Assembly (NCBI GenBank): GCA_963795665.1 | Contig: CAWCIP010000003.1 | Span: 186,001-250,000 of the forward strand | Direction: 5' to 3' | DNA length: 64,000 nucleotides | From: DASUPK01 sp963795665 | GTDB taxonomy: Bacteria > Actinomycetota > Thermoleophilia > Solirubrobacterales > 70-9 | Part shown: positions 7,624-20,121 of the stretch, piece after piece | Numbering within the stretch: the first letter of the stretch is position 1 | How the letters are laid out: each line of letters begins with the position of its first letter | Program-made: the position numbers and the translations under genes | The notes under the pieces: generated by a model | Databases searched by the model: none | What the model was told of the DNA's origin: nothing | Seen by the model: only the letters and a program-made list of their open reading frames with translations

Positions 7624-8130
7624 CTAGCCCAGCCCGGGCTTGGTGGTCATGAGGTAGATCGCCGCGATCAGCAGGATGCCCATGATCGAGCCGACAATGC
7701 CCTCGGCGCGGCCCAGGCGCTGATAGGTGTCCGGGAGGTCCGAGAGCTTGAGCTCCCGGTCACCCGCGTCTGCGATTGCCTTCTCGACGATCGGCAGCAG
7801 CTTCCGGTCGGTCGGGATGAAGAAGAAGACGTTGACCAGGAAGAGAACGATCAGGATCGTGATCGTCGCGCTGAGCCAGAGGTCGCCGTAATCGAAGTCG
7901 TACTTGTCCACCTGGTAGACGCCGGTGGCGGCGACCACGATGGCGGCCGGGATCGCGAAGAACTGGTTGATGACCAGCTGCAGGCGATGCACGTACGGCA
8001 GGTTTCGCGCGCTCATCTTCATCGCGACCGGGAACATCACGGATTCGGAGAAGGTCACCCCGAATCCGACCACCACGGCCGTGATGTGCAGGAAGATCGA
8101 GAACTCGACATTGGTGACTGCGAGTGGCAT
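7624..8130 (-). CDS. Four-helix integral membrane protein (DUF2269-like)
   Basis: The 168-residue protein has about four hydrophobic helices (FSIFLHITAVVVGFGVTF, FAIPAAIVVAATGVY, a stretch near residue 85, and IMGILLIAAIYLM near the C-terminus). It resembles the predicted membrane family DUF2269. I chose the ATG at 8130, since the upstream in-frame extension reads through a palindromic repeat. A GGGGG stretch precedes the start. The function is unknown. It is the first gene of an operon with the hydrolase. Confidence 0.72.
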   Translation of the reverse strand: MPLAVTNVEFSIFLHITAVVVGFGVTFSESVMFPVAMKMSARNLPYVHRLQLVINQFFAIPAAIVVAATGVYQVDKYDFDYGDLWLSATITILIVLFLVNVFFFIPTDRKLLPIVEKAIADAGDRELKLSDLPDTYQRLGRAEGIVGSIMGILLIAAIYLMTTKPGLG

Positions 8131-8149
8131 CCGTACCCCCTGTTTGTGT

Positions 8150-8184
8150 GTGCGAGGGCGCGCCGCAGGCGCGACCCGCTTAGT
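8150..8184 (+). repeat. Dispersed palindromic repeat, copy R4 (5' UTR of the DUF2269-like gene)
   Basis: TGCGAGGG, CGCGCC, loop GCA, GGCGCG, an unpaired A, then CCCG. The stem is one pair longer than in the short form, and the covarying pair is C-G. It lies just upstream of the start codon of the minus-strand membrane-protein gene, so its RNA would fold in that 5' UTR. Confidence 0.8.
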
Positions 8185-8276
8185 TCTAGGCGGGCAACAT
8201 ATCCGGCCAGGCGGTGCCTGCAACTTCCCCTGCAAATGGGCGAGTTCCGTCCGACGCCGTCCATACCTTCCCGTCC

Positions 8277-8471
8277 ATGGGAAAGCTCATTGACATAAGA
8301 GAGCGGCTGCTCGACGCGGCCGACCTGGTGATCGACTTCGCGACGCTTGGGGAGTACGGCATCGAGCCCGAGCCGGCTCGCCAGTGCGAGCGGCGTCCGA
8401 TCGGCCTCGCCTCAGGGGCGCCGCACCACCTGCACGACCGCAACGGCGTGCAGGAGCGGGTCGCCGCCTAG
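8277..8471 (+). CDS. Small hypothetical protein
   Basis: The 64-residue product (MGKLIDIRERLLDAADLVIDFATLGEYGIE..) has codon use like its neighbours, with GC-rich third positions. An amphipathic N-terminal half is followed by a polar tail with HH. No family is recognised. The TAG stop shares the tetranucleotide CTAG with the convergent M28 peptidase stop. It is probably a real small gene; the start codon is not certain. Confidence 0.5.
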   Translation: MGKLIDIRERLLDAADLVIDFATLGEYGIEPEPARQCERRPIGLASGAPHHLHDRNGVQERVAA

Positions 8472-9655
8472 TCCGCCTCGCCCCGATCGATCGCGGCGAG
8501 CATCTCGCGTCCGACCTCGATCGCGCGCTCGAGCGCCGATGGGTCCAGGTTCTCCACGGTGTCGGTCGGCGAGTGGTAGTTGGGGATCGTCGCGTCCTGC
8601 GTGCTCAAGGTGATCGCTCGGCCGCCTCGCGCCATCACGGGCGTGGTGTCGTAGGTGAGCCCGGCGTTGCGGCTCGTTCCCTCGAGCCCCAGCTCGGGAC
8701 GCCGCTCCGAGACCTCCTCGGCGATGCGCGCCAGATGCGCGTCGGCCGGCCACTTGCCCAGGACACCCTCCTGGCGCAGGAAGCGAAGCGTTGCCGGGGC
8801 GCCGACGCCGTCGAAGTTGACGAAGAGCCAGGAGCGCCAGTCCTCCCGGGACGCCTCGAGCTCGCGCACGAAGGCGTCGGCGCCGAGCACTCCCGCCTCC
8901 TCGCAACCGGTGAACAGGCAGACGACTCGCGTGGTCTCGAGCGGCCGGGCGTGTAGCTCGCTCGCCAGCGTCGCGACGGCGGCCACCCCACTCGCGTTGT
9001 CGTTGGCCCCCGGGACGTCGACCCCGCGCAGCTCCCGCTCGATCAGGATCCCCAGGCCGGCTGCCAGGAGCCCATACGCCCCCGCGAGCAGCCGCCTGCC
9101 GAGCGGCAGCCGACGCAGGAGCGGGCCCGCGACCGTGATGCCGAACGCCGCCGCCTGCGTCCCGATCCAGGCATGGAGAAAGGGCAGAAACCGCCGGTGG
9201 AACATCAGGCCGCTGCGCGAGCTGTCCAGGTGGCAGGCAAGGCAAATGGTGCGCACCGCCTCGCCCGTGGGCTCGATCGTCGCCATCAGGTTGCGGCTGG
9301 GGCTCCTGGCGAACGCGCGTGTGAGCGGGCGGTTGATGAGCCCATCCTCGGCTGAGGTCAGGGCGGCGCCCGCGGCGGCGAAGGCCGACGCGACGAGCGG
9401 CCGCCTGCGAGCAGCCGGCATGCCCAGCAGGGCGATTCCGAGAGCCGCCCCATAGGGCAACGCGAACGTGGAATAGCCGTCGAACGGACGCTGTTCGACC
9501 GTCAGCCCGCGCTTCGAGAGCCTGTCGGCGACCAGCTCCGCGGCACGTCGCTCGGCTGGCCCGGTCGGTCGCCGTGGACCGACTTCATCGACAAGCAGCT
9601 GCACCCACTCGAGGGCGGCCTCGTCCTGCACGGTCGTGTCGGTGGCTGTGCTCAT
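8468..9655 (-). CDS. M28-family metallopeptidase
   Basis: The 395-residue aminopeptidase-like enzyme shows zinc-binding landmarks of M28 peptidases: CHLDSS (first His/Asp), GANDNASG (bridging Asp), CEEAG (catalytic Glu and ligand Glu), NFDG (Asp) and NYHSPTDT (last His). An insertion of about 90 residues with hydrophobic stretches near residues 65-100 and 165-205 separates parts of the domain, so it may be membrane-associated. There is no classical signal peptide. It stands alone, upstream of the rRNA operon terminator region. The substrate is unknown. Confidence 0.85.
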   Translation of the reverse strand: MSTATDTTVQDEAALEWVQLLVDEVGPRRPTGPAERRAAELVADRLSKRGLTVEQRPFDGYSTFALPYGAALGIALLGMPAARRRPLVASAFAAAGAALTSAEDGLINRPLTRAFARSPSRNLMATIEPTGEAVRTICLACHLDSSRSGLMFHRRFLPFLHAWIGTQAAAFGITVAGPLLRRLPLGRRLLAGAYGLLAAGLGILIERELRGVDVPGANDNASGVAAVATLASELHARPLETTRVVCLFTGCEEAGVLGADAFVRELEASREDWRSWLFVNFDGVGAPATLRFLRQEGVLGKWPADAHLARIAEEVSERRPELGLEGTSRNAGLTYDTTPVMARGGRAITLSTQDATIPNYHSPTDTVENLDPSALERAIEVGREMLAAIDRGEAD

Positions 9656-9676
9656 GACGCGCGAGCATATGGGCCC

Positions 9677-9704
9677 AAAAAAGAGCCGCCCCGAGGGGCG
9701 GCTC
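9677..9704 (-). terminator. Rho-independent terminator of the rRNA operon
   Basis: On the minus strand a GC-rich stem of about 9-10 bp (GAGCCGCCCC with GGGGCGGCTC, very short loop) is followed by six Ts. It lies just downstream of the 5S rRNA gene. Confidence 0.92.
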
Positions 9705-9714
9705 CAGTAAGGAC

Positions 9715-9831
9715 CGGCGGCGACCTACTCTCCCGGGAGGTTGCCCTCCAAGTACCATCGGCGCTGAGAGGCTTAACGGCTCTGTTCGGAATGGGAAGAG
9801 GTGTTTCCCTCTCGCTATCTCGCCACCGAAA
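9715..9831 (-). rRNA. rrf: 5S ribosomal RNA
   Basis: The minus strand contains the conserved 5S landmarks CCCATTCCGAACAGAG and GCGCCGATGGTACTTGG, with complementary ends (GGTGGCGA.. and ..GGTCGCCGCC). It is about 117 nt long and sits last in the operon before the terminator. The ends are estimated to within a few bases. Confidence 0.95.
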
Positions 9832-9894
9832 AGGGTAGAGACGGCCCCCGTGGAGCTTGAAAACCGCACTAGGCCGGGAAGAAGCAAAAAATCC

Positions 9895-12878
<2,984 letters not shown>

Positions 12879-13118
12879 TGAGCTGCTCTACGGACACGAG
12901 TGTCCATAGAGCTCGGCTTCTTACCTTTATGCGCTTCCCGATGTCATAGGAAGCGCAAGAGTCCTCCTCGTCAGAGGAGAACTCGGCCTAGTGCAGTTTT
13001 CAAGGTCCACGGAGGCGCCCGGACGGGGGTCTCCCGCCGGCGTCTCTGAAAACTGAGCAGCGCAAAGGACGCTCGAGGCGTCCGGTCCAAGCCCGGTCGA
13101 CGTATCTAGGTCTCCCTA
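12879..13118 (-). other. 16S-23S internal transcribed spacer without tRNA
   Basis: This is a spacer of about 240 bp. I find no tRNA-Ile or tRNA-Ala (no cloverleaf ends or T-loop GGTTCRA). It contains the distal half of the 16S processing stem (13042-13063, pairing with 14835-14856) and the proximal half of the 23S stem (12984-13011). Both halves include a TTGAAAACTG-like boxA-type core. Confidence 0.8.
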
Positions 13119-14663
<1,545 letters not shown>

Positions 14664-15013
14664 AAAAAATGTGACGTGACTGAACGTCAGTCACAAGAGA
14701 GCTGTCATGTAGCTGACTACCGCCGCGTACACAGAGCGACGGCACAACATGACGGAGTTGTTTCTCAACCCCCGCCCGGTGCATGATGGGCGGGGATCGG
14801 GCTCGAGTAATGAGGGACAGGTGTCCCTCATCACGCGCTGCTCAGTTTTCAAAGACCACTCGGCGGGGTCGACGGGTCTCGTCGCCTCACTTCTCAGGCC
14901 TCGTTCACGAAAAAAGACCCCTCGCCGAGGGGCCCGGTGATGCCCGGCCGAAAGCTCGGCCGATTTGGGCTCCTCTTACGAGGCGGCTCTTTTCGCGATC
15001 CGAAGCAAGAGCG
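14664..15013 (-). other. rRNA operon leader
   Basis: This 350-bp gene-free stretch lies between the rRNA-type promoter and 16S. It holds a terminator-like hairpin (14910-14932), the upstream half of the 16S processing stem with a CTTTGAAAACTGAG boxA-like core (14835-14856), a perfect 9-bp hairpin TGAGGGACA..TGTCCCTCA (14811-14830), a CCCGCCC..GGGCGGG hairpin (about 14771-14794) and a GTGACTG..CAGTCAC hairpin next to 16S. No protein-coding gene is visible. Confidence 0.7.
14910..14932 (-). terminator. Terminator-like hairpin after tyrS, before the 16S leader
   Basis: On the minus strand CCCCTC pairs with GAGGGG across a 3-nt loop and is followed by six Ts. It is well placed to end tyrS transcription. 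It also lies downstream of the strong promoter at 15021-15050, so rRNA transcripts from that promoter would have to read through it. Confidence 0.75.
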
Positions 15014-15020
15014 ACCGGGG

Positions 15021-15050
15021 AGTATAGCCCGCGAAGGCCGAGTTGTTCAA
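15021..15050 (-). promoter_or_regulatory. Strong sigma-70-type promoter upstream of the rRNA operon
   Basis: On the minus strand TTGAAC (15050-15045) and TATACT (15026-15021) are separated by 18 bp. Transcription would start near 15014. It overlaps the tyrS stop codon and is the only near-consensus promoter I see upstream of 16S. Confidence 0.72.
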
Positions 15051-16210
15051 GAGCTGACCAGACGCCTGAACTTGCGCTTCCCAACCTGGATGACTTTCCC
15101 CTCGAGCTCGGAGGGATCCACGTCGAACTCTCCCGGCGCGAGAACCTTGCCATCGACCTTGACGCCCCCCTGGTCGATCAGCCGTCGCGCCTCGCTCGAG
15201 CTCATGCCGAAGCCCTGACCGAGAAGCTTCGGGACGTGGACGGCGTCCCCCGTTCCGACGTACGGGTCGAGAATGAGGTCCTCGACCTCGTCCGGCACGC
15301 CCTTGAGGACGTGGACCTGGTCGAAACGAGCCTCGGCTCCGGAACCCGCACCGTCGCCGTGAAAGCGGTCGACGATCCGCCGCGCCAGGGAGCGCTTCGC
15401 CTCGACGGCGGGGCCGGTGGGGGTGGGCTCGCCAAGCAGCAGCTCGTAGTAGGTGCCCATCGCCTCGTCCGGCACGCGCATCAGCTTCCCGAACATCTCC
15501 TCCGGCGGATCGGTGACCCCCACGTAGTTGCCCAGCGACTTGCTCATCCGCCGAACGCCGTCGATCCCGGGAAGGATGGGCAGAGTCATGATCGATTGCT
15601 CGGGCACCTCGTAGGCGCGCTGGATGTCCCGGCCGAAGAGCAGGTTGAACTTCTGATCCGTCCCCCCCAGCTCGACGTCCGCGCGGATCGCAACCGAGTC
15701 GTATCCCTGGAGGATCGGGTAGAGAAGCTCGAGCGATGAGATCGGCTGATCGGCCTCGATGCGCTTCGTGAAGTCCTCCCTCTCGAGCAGGCGGGCCACC
15801 GTCACCTTGGCCATCAGCTCGAAGAGCTGCTGCGCCGGCATGTCGAGCCATTCGCTGTTGAAGCGAACCTCGGTCGCGTCGCGGTCGAGCACCTTGAAGG
15901 CCTGGTCCTGGAAGGTCTTCGCGTTGGCATCGATCTGCTCGGGAGTGAGGATGGGCCGCTGCGCATCGCGGCCGCTCGGGTCGCCGACCCGGGCCGTGTA
16001 GTCGCCGATGATCAGGACCACCTGGTGCCCCTGCTGCTGGAACTGGGCCAGCTTGGTGAGCACGACCACATGGCCGAGATGGATATCGGGGGCCGTCGGA
16101 TCGATCCCCAGCTTCACCCTGAGCGGCTCGCCCTTGGCGAGCTGCTTCTCGAGCGCGCCACTCGGCAGGGCCTCGTCGGCCCCGCGCATCAGTATGTCGA
16201 GGTCAGCCAT
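15047..16210 (-). CDS. tyrS: Tyrosyl-tRNA synthetase
   Basis: The 387-residue class I aminoacyl-tRNA synthetase charges tRNA-Tyr. HIGH-type signature HLGH lies near residue 44 (GIDPTAPDIHLGH), and the KMSKS-type RMSKSLGN lies near residue 220. The C-terminal S4-like RNA-binding domain starts around SSSEARRLIDQGGVKVDGK. I chose the ATG at 16210 rather than an upstream in-frame codon because MADLDIL is a natural N-terminus. I looked for a T-box in the 5' region and saw none. Its 3' end overlaps the rRNA promoter. Confidence 0.95.
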   Translation of the reverse strand: MADLDILMRGADEALPSGALEKQLAKGEPLRVKLGIDPTAPDIHLGHVVVLTKLAQFQQQGHQVVLIIGDYTARVGDPSGRDAQRPILTPEQIDANAKTFQDQAFKVLDRDATEVRFNSEWLDMPAQQLFELMAKVTVARLLEREDFTKRIEADQPISSLELLYPILQGYDSVAIRADVELGGTDQKFNLLFGRDIQRAYEVPEQSIMTLPILPGIDGVRRMSKSLGNYVGVTDPPEEMFGKLMRVPDEAMGTYYELLLGEPTPTGPAVEAKRSLARRIVDRFHGDGAGSGAEARFDQVHVLKGVPDEVEDLILDPYVGTGDAVHVPKLLGQGFGMSSSEARRLIDQGGVKVDGKVLAPGEFDVDPSELEGKVIQVGKRKFRRLVSS

Positions 16211-16324
16211 GCCTGAGCACGGCAATCATCCAGGCGCGGGCGGTCGCGAAAACGCTCGTCGGTACCCGGAATTCCGTCACGGGGCCAATGCTAGACTGCC
16301 CCGTTCCGCCTGGCCGGGCGCGTA

Positions 16325-16356
16325 GATTCGAGGGTGCGCGATAGCGCAACCCGACT
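16325..16356 (+). repeat. Dispersed palindromic repeat, copy R5 (tyrS/PBP intergenic region)
   Basis: GATTCGAGGG, TGCGC, loop GATA, GCGCA, an unpaired A, then CCCGACT. The covarying pair is T-A. It lies in the divergent intergenic region between tyrS and the penicillin-binding protein, 80 bp before the latter's start. Confidence 0.85.
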
Positions 16357-16435
16357 CGTCAGGCGTCCCTGGATTTCCGTTCAGGCGCAATCTGGATTCG
16401 GGCGCGGGCTGGGCACGCAGCGGCGCCTTCGCAAC

Positions 16436-19400
16436 ATGACAGACGATTTCGATTTCGACTTCGACGTAGACCGGGGCCGGTCGGCTTCGCGGACGGAAGG
16501 CCGCGAGCCGGAGGAGGCTCCAGAGACCCGCAATGGCCGGGGCGATCGCTCCCGCGCCAACGGCGGCGCGAACGGGTCCCCCGGCAACGGCGCGGGAAAC
16601 GGCTCGCGCGGCTATGCATCTCGCGCCAAGGAGCTGCTCAACCGTCGCTCCGAGCTCGTCTATCAGGACGAGGAAGAGGACGTTCCCGAGGAGGCTCCCC
16701 CTCCCCCGGCTCCAGCCCCATTCCCATCCCGGCCCGGCGAGGGCGACTGGCTCAGCCTCGGCGACGACGACTTCGAGCCGGGCAGCCGCTCACCGCTGCG
16801 CGAGGCTGACGACGGGCCGGCGGGCGCACCCACCCCCGGCGAGGCGCGCAACTTCGCCAAGGAGGCGCGGCGCCGGGCCTCGCGGCGCCCGAGCCCGATC
16901 CTCGACCTCGACGCGGAGAGGGCGCAGCTGGAAAGCGATGACGCCGAGCCTGAGATCGACTTCGAGTCGATGCTCGAGCAGCAGCCGCAGAAGAGCGGCG
17001 TGGCGCGCCGTGGCTCGGCCCTGAGGGGTGCGTTCCGCGGCGGTATGGAGAGCCTGCGACGCGTGGGCGGCGAGAGGATCGCCGAAGGGCGCGACCGCGT
17101 GCAGGCGCTGCGGGAGCGGGTTCCCTCGGTGCCGCAGCCGCGGCCCGCCGGCGCCGGCGACGGCAAGCCCCCGCCACCCCGCCTGCCCCGCCGGATCAGC
17201 TCACGCCGGCCGCGCAAGCCCAAGCCCGGCCGCATCAAGAAGTTCCGCCTGCTGATCATCCTCGCCGGCCTGGGCATCTTGGCGATCGTCTCAACGTTCT
17301 TCGGGATGATGATGGCGATCACCCAGGACCTGCCCCAGCTCGAGAACAAGAAGGAATTCGCCGAGGCCAAGAACTCGATCGTCGTGGACGACCAGGGCAA
17401 CAAGATCGGGACGCTGCTCAACAACAACCAGCGCATCCTGGCCGACTCGGATCAGATCTCGCCTTACATGAAGGAGGCGGCGGTCTCGATCGAGGACAAG
17501 CGCTTCTACCAGCACAGCGGCGTCGACATCCAGGGCATGTTCCGAGCCGGCTTGGCCGACGTCCTCCCCGGTGGGTCGACCCAGGGCGCCTCGACGATCA
17601 CCGAGCAGTTCGTCAAGAACGCGCTCGAGGCGCAGGGCAGCCGTACGGTCTTCGAGAAGTTCCGCGAGGCGGCACTCGCCTACCAGCTCGAGCGTCACTG
17701 GGACAAGGACAAGATCCTCACGGAGTACCTCAACACCATCTACTTCGGCGAGGGCGCCTATGGAATCGAGGCGGCCGCTCGTACCTACTTCGGCAAGGAG
17801 CTCGCCCGCGCCGGGACTCCGTGCGGCGGAAGCGGAGAGGATCCATGTGCGAAGGAGCTGACCCCACCGCAGGCCGCGATGCTCGCGGGGATCATCGCGT
17901 CACCTTCCGCATTCTCGCCGAGGGCCAATCCGCAGGCAGCGACCGACCGGCGCAACCTGGTGCTGAAGAACATGCTGGAGCAGGGAGACATCACCCAGGA
18001 GGAGTACGACGGGACCGACCCGCCGCAAGGGATCAACACACCTGTCCCCGCGGCCTCGGACATCCAGCGCCCCACTGACGACTCCCTCTCCCCGTATTTC
18101 ACTTCCTGGCTCCGCCAGCAGGTGGTCGACCTCTACGGCGCGGGTCGCGCGTTTGGCGCCGGGTACCAGATCCACAGCTCGCTGGACCTCGACATGCAGA
18201 ACGCGGCGCAGGAGATCGCGCAGAGCACGCTCTCGGGCGTCGCCCCGACGGCATCCGTGGTGGTGATCGATAACTCCACCGGTGAGGTCAAGGCGATGGT
18301 CGGCGGCAACAACTTCCAGACGCACCCCTTCAACCTGGCGACCAACGGGCACCGGCAGCCGGGTTCCTCGTTCAAGCCGTTCACGCTGGCAACCGCCCTG
18401 AGTCAGGGAATCTCGCCGAACAGCTCCTACAACTCGAACGAGAAGGTCTTCAAGGTCCCCCACGGGGGTAAGGAGGTCTTCGACGTCCACAACTACAGCG
18501 ACGAGTACTACGGCACCTCCAGCCTGTACGACGCGACGCTGCACTCCGACAACTCGGTCTTCGCCGAGCTGGCGCTCGGCGACACCCTGAGATGCCTGTC
18601 TGGTTGCGGCGGCAGCCCGGCGGTCAAGGGAGGGACCAAGCGGATCGCTCACACCGCGCACGAGATGGGCATTGAGACCAAGTTCTCGACGAACCCGTCG
18701 ATGGTCCTCGGCGCGATCGACCCGGGCGTCACCCCGCTGGAGATGGCGCATGCCTACGAGACCATCTCGACGGGCGGCGAGCGCGTCGGCGGCAATCTGG
18801 ACAGCACTCAGGGGCCGAACAACAAGGCAACCGACCTTGGGCCGGTCGCCATCCACAAGGTCACAGCACCCAACGGCGACACGGTCGCCGAGAACAAGAC
18901 GAAGAAGATTCGCGTCCTCTCATCCAGCGTCGCCAACGAGGTGAAGAGCATTCTTCACGCGAACGTCCTGGGCGGAACCGGGAAGCTCGCCCAGTTCGGC
19001 AATTCCACCGAGTGGGGCAAGACGGGGACCACCGAGAACAACGGCGACGCCTGGTTCTGCGGCGGCGACGAGCACTTCACGACCTGCGTCTGGGTCGGGC
19101 ATCCGGACAGCACCGAGTCGATGTCCACGGACTACAACGGCGGCCCGGTCGACGGCGGTACCTACCCGGCGCTGATCTGGGGCCGGATCATGTCGTCGCT
19201 CGAGAACATCTACTCGGAGCACAAGGCCGCGGCCAACAGCAAGCACAGCTCGAGCTCCAGTGGCTCGGGCTCCTCGAGTGGCTCCTACTCCTACCCGTCC
19301 TCGAGCTCCTCGTCGAGCTCGTCGTCGGGATCCTCCGGGTCCTCCGGTGGTGGTGGCGGTGGCGGCGGAGGCAACAGCTCGGCGCCCGCTCCCGCTCCCG

Positions 19401-19468
19401 CGGCCGGCGGCGGCGGTGGTGGTTCCAGCGGCGGCACCAGCGGCGGAACCGGCGGAACCGGTCTCTAG
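16436..19468 (+). CDS. Class A penicillin-binding protein (transglycosylase/transpeptidase)
   Basis: The 1010-residue bifunctional peptidoglycan synthase has four parts. A long, charged, Gly/Pro-rich cytoplasmic N-terminus (about 268 residues) is followed by one transmembrane helix (about 269-292). The GT51 transglycosylase has its catalytic Glu in SIEDKRFYQHSG (near 352). The transpeptidase has the SSFK nucleophile (near 644), SDNS and KTGT (near 861). The C-terminus is a low-complexity tail of Ser, Gly, Pro and Ala. I chose the ATG at 16436 because the upstream in-frame extension reads through repeat R5. It is a monocistronic gene, divergent from tyrS. Confidence 0.93.
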   Translation: MTDDFDFDFDVDRGRSASRTEGREPEEAPETRNGRGDRSRANGGANGSPGNGAGNGSRGYASRAKELLNRRSELVYQDEEEDVPEEAPPPPAPAPFPSRPGEGDWLSLGDDDFEPGSRSPLREADDGPAGAPTPGEARNFAKEARRRASRRPSPILDLDAERAQLESDDAEPEIDFESMLEQQPQKSGVARRGSALRGAFRGGMESLRRVGGERIAEGRDRVQALRERVPSVPQPRPAGAGDGKPPPPRLPRRISSRRPRKPKPGRIKKFRLLIILAGLGILAIVSTFFGMMMAITQDLPQLENKKEFAEAKNSIVVDDQGNKIGTLLNNNQRILADSDQISPYMKEAAVSIEDKRFYQHSGVDIQGMFRAGLADVLPGGSTQGASTITEQFVKNALEAQGSRTVFEKFREAALAYQLERHWDKDKILTEYLNTIYFGEGAYGIEAAARTYFGKELARAGTPCGGSGEDPCAKELTPPQAAMLAGIIASPSAFSPRANPQAATDRRNLVLKNMLEQGDITQEEYDGTDPPQGINTPVPAASDIQRPTDDSLSPYFTSWLRQQVVDLYGAGRAFGAGYQIHSSLDLDMQNAAQEIAQSTLSGVAPTASVVVIDNSTGEVKAMVGGNNFQTHPFNLATNGHRQPGSSFKPFTLATALSQGISPNSSYNSNEKVFKVPHGGKEVFDVHNYSDEYYGTSSLYDATLHSDNSVFAELALGDTLRCLSGCGGSPAVKGGTKRIAHTAHEMGIETKFSTNPSMVLGAIDPGVTPLEMAHAYETISTGGERVGGNLDSTQGPNNKATDLGPVAIHKVTAPNGDTVAENKTKKIRVLSSSVANEVKSILHANVLGGTGKLAQFGNSTEWGKTGTTENNGDAWFCGGDEHFTTCVWVGHPDSTESMSTDYNGGPVDGGTYPALIWGRIMSSLENIYSEHKAAANSKHSSSSSGSGSSSGSYSYPSSSSSSSSSSGSSGSSGGGGGGGGGNSSAPAPAPAAGGGGGGSSGGTSGGTGGTGL

Positions 19469-19492
19469 CTCTACGCAGCCCGGCTGACCCAG

Positions 19493-19528
19493 AATTAAAC
19501 GGGTCGCGCTGTCGCGCGCCCTCGCATC
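19493..19528 (-). repeat. Dispersed palindromic repeat, copy R6 (3' end of mpg, supplies its stop)
   Basis: On the minus strand GATGCGAGGG, CGCGC, loop GACA, GCGCG, an unpaired A, CCCGTTTAA. It encodes the last residues of the glycosylase, MRGRATARPV, and the TAA stop is part of the repeat tail. Confidence 0.88.
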
Positions 19529-20121
19529 AACGGCCACGGGCGCGAGACGAAGCGACTCCCCCTGACGCAGTAGCGCCAGGGAAGCTCCGCGGCCTTGGTG
19601 ATGCCGATCCGCGTGTCCGCGACGATCTCGGCGCCGTTCCAATTCGCGGGCCGAGGAGAGATACGGAAGGGCGGCTCGTCGAGGTCCGCCCCGTTCAGCG
19701 ACAGTCCCACCCCGAGCGCCTCGGTCAGCTTGCCCGGGCCCGAGCAGAGTGCCTCCGGCCTCAAACGGGTCGCGCTGGAACGCGCCCTCGCACTACGACC
19801 CCGCCGCTCGCGCATCAGCTCGAGGCCCTCGGTGGGCTCGAGCGCGCGGATCAGCACCGCGGCGGCGCTCCCCACCGGCTCGGCGACGGCGTTGAGCAGG
19901 CTGTGGATCCCGTAGGAGAGGTAGACGTAGGCGCGGCCGGGAGGGCCGAAGAGAACCTCGTTGCGAGCCGTCCGGCCGATGTAGGCGTGACAGGCCGGGT
20001 CCGTCGCGTCGTAGGCCTCGGTCTCCACGATGATCCCGGCGGTCTCGCCGACGGCAAGCTCGCAGCCGATCAGCTCGCGCGCGACCTCGTGCACGGAGCG
20101 GTCGAAGAACCCGCGGTTCAC
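19495..20121 (-). CDS. mpg: DNA-3-methyladenine glycosylase (AAG/MPG family)
   Basis: The 208-residue base-excision repair enzyme removes alkylated purines. Family landmarks are ETEAYDATDPACHAY (catalytic Glu region), RNEVLFGPPGRAYVYLSYGIHSLLN (active-site Tyr and His) and LCSGPGKLTEALG. Two palindromic repeats are translated in it. One sits between ERRGR and RPEALCSGPG (encoding SARARSSATRL), the other gives the C-terminal MRGRATARPV and the stop, so the two are read in different frames. It starts with GTG overlapping the argH stop (GTGA), last in a long amino-acid operon. Confidence 0.9.
   Translation of the reverse strand: MNRGFFDRSVHEVARELIGCELAVGETAGIIVETEAYDATDPACHAYIGRTARNEVLFGPPGRAYVYLSYGIHSLLNAVAEPVGSAAAVLIRALEPTEGLELMRERRGRSARARSSATRLRPEALCSGPGKLTEALGVGLSLNGADLDEPPFRISPRPANWNGAEIVADTRIGITKAAELPWRYCVRGSRFVSRPWPLMRGRATARPV
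19761..19794 (-). repeat. Dispersed palindromic repeat, copy R7 (internal to mpg)
   Basis: On the minus strand GTGCGAGGG, CGCG, a 6-nt loop, CGCG, an unpaired A, CCCGTTTGAGG. The covarying pair is C-G. It adds about 11 in-frame residues just before the conserved LCSGPGKL motif of the glycosylase. Confidence 0.82.

Noticed and set aside
16211..16324. Possible T-box riboswitch upstream of tyrS
   Set aside because: GGGTACCG is present, but the T-box core and specifier stem could not be found.
16334..16435. N-terminal extension of the penicillin-binding protein from 16334
   Set aside because: The extra residues are translated from palindromic repeat R5 and intergenic DNA; MTDDFDF at 16436 is a better start.
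19201..19468. Short tandem repeats that could suggest a CRISPR or VNTR
   Set aside because: They are codon repeats for the Ser/Gly tail of the penicillin-binding protein, with no spacers.
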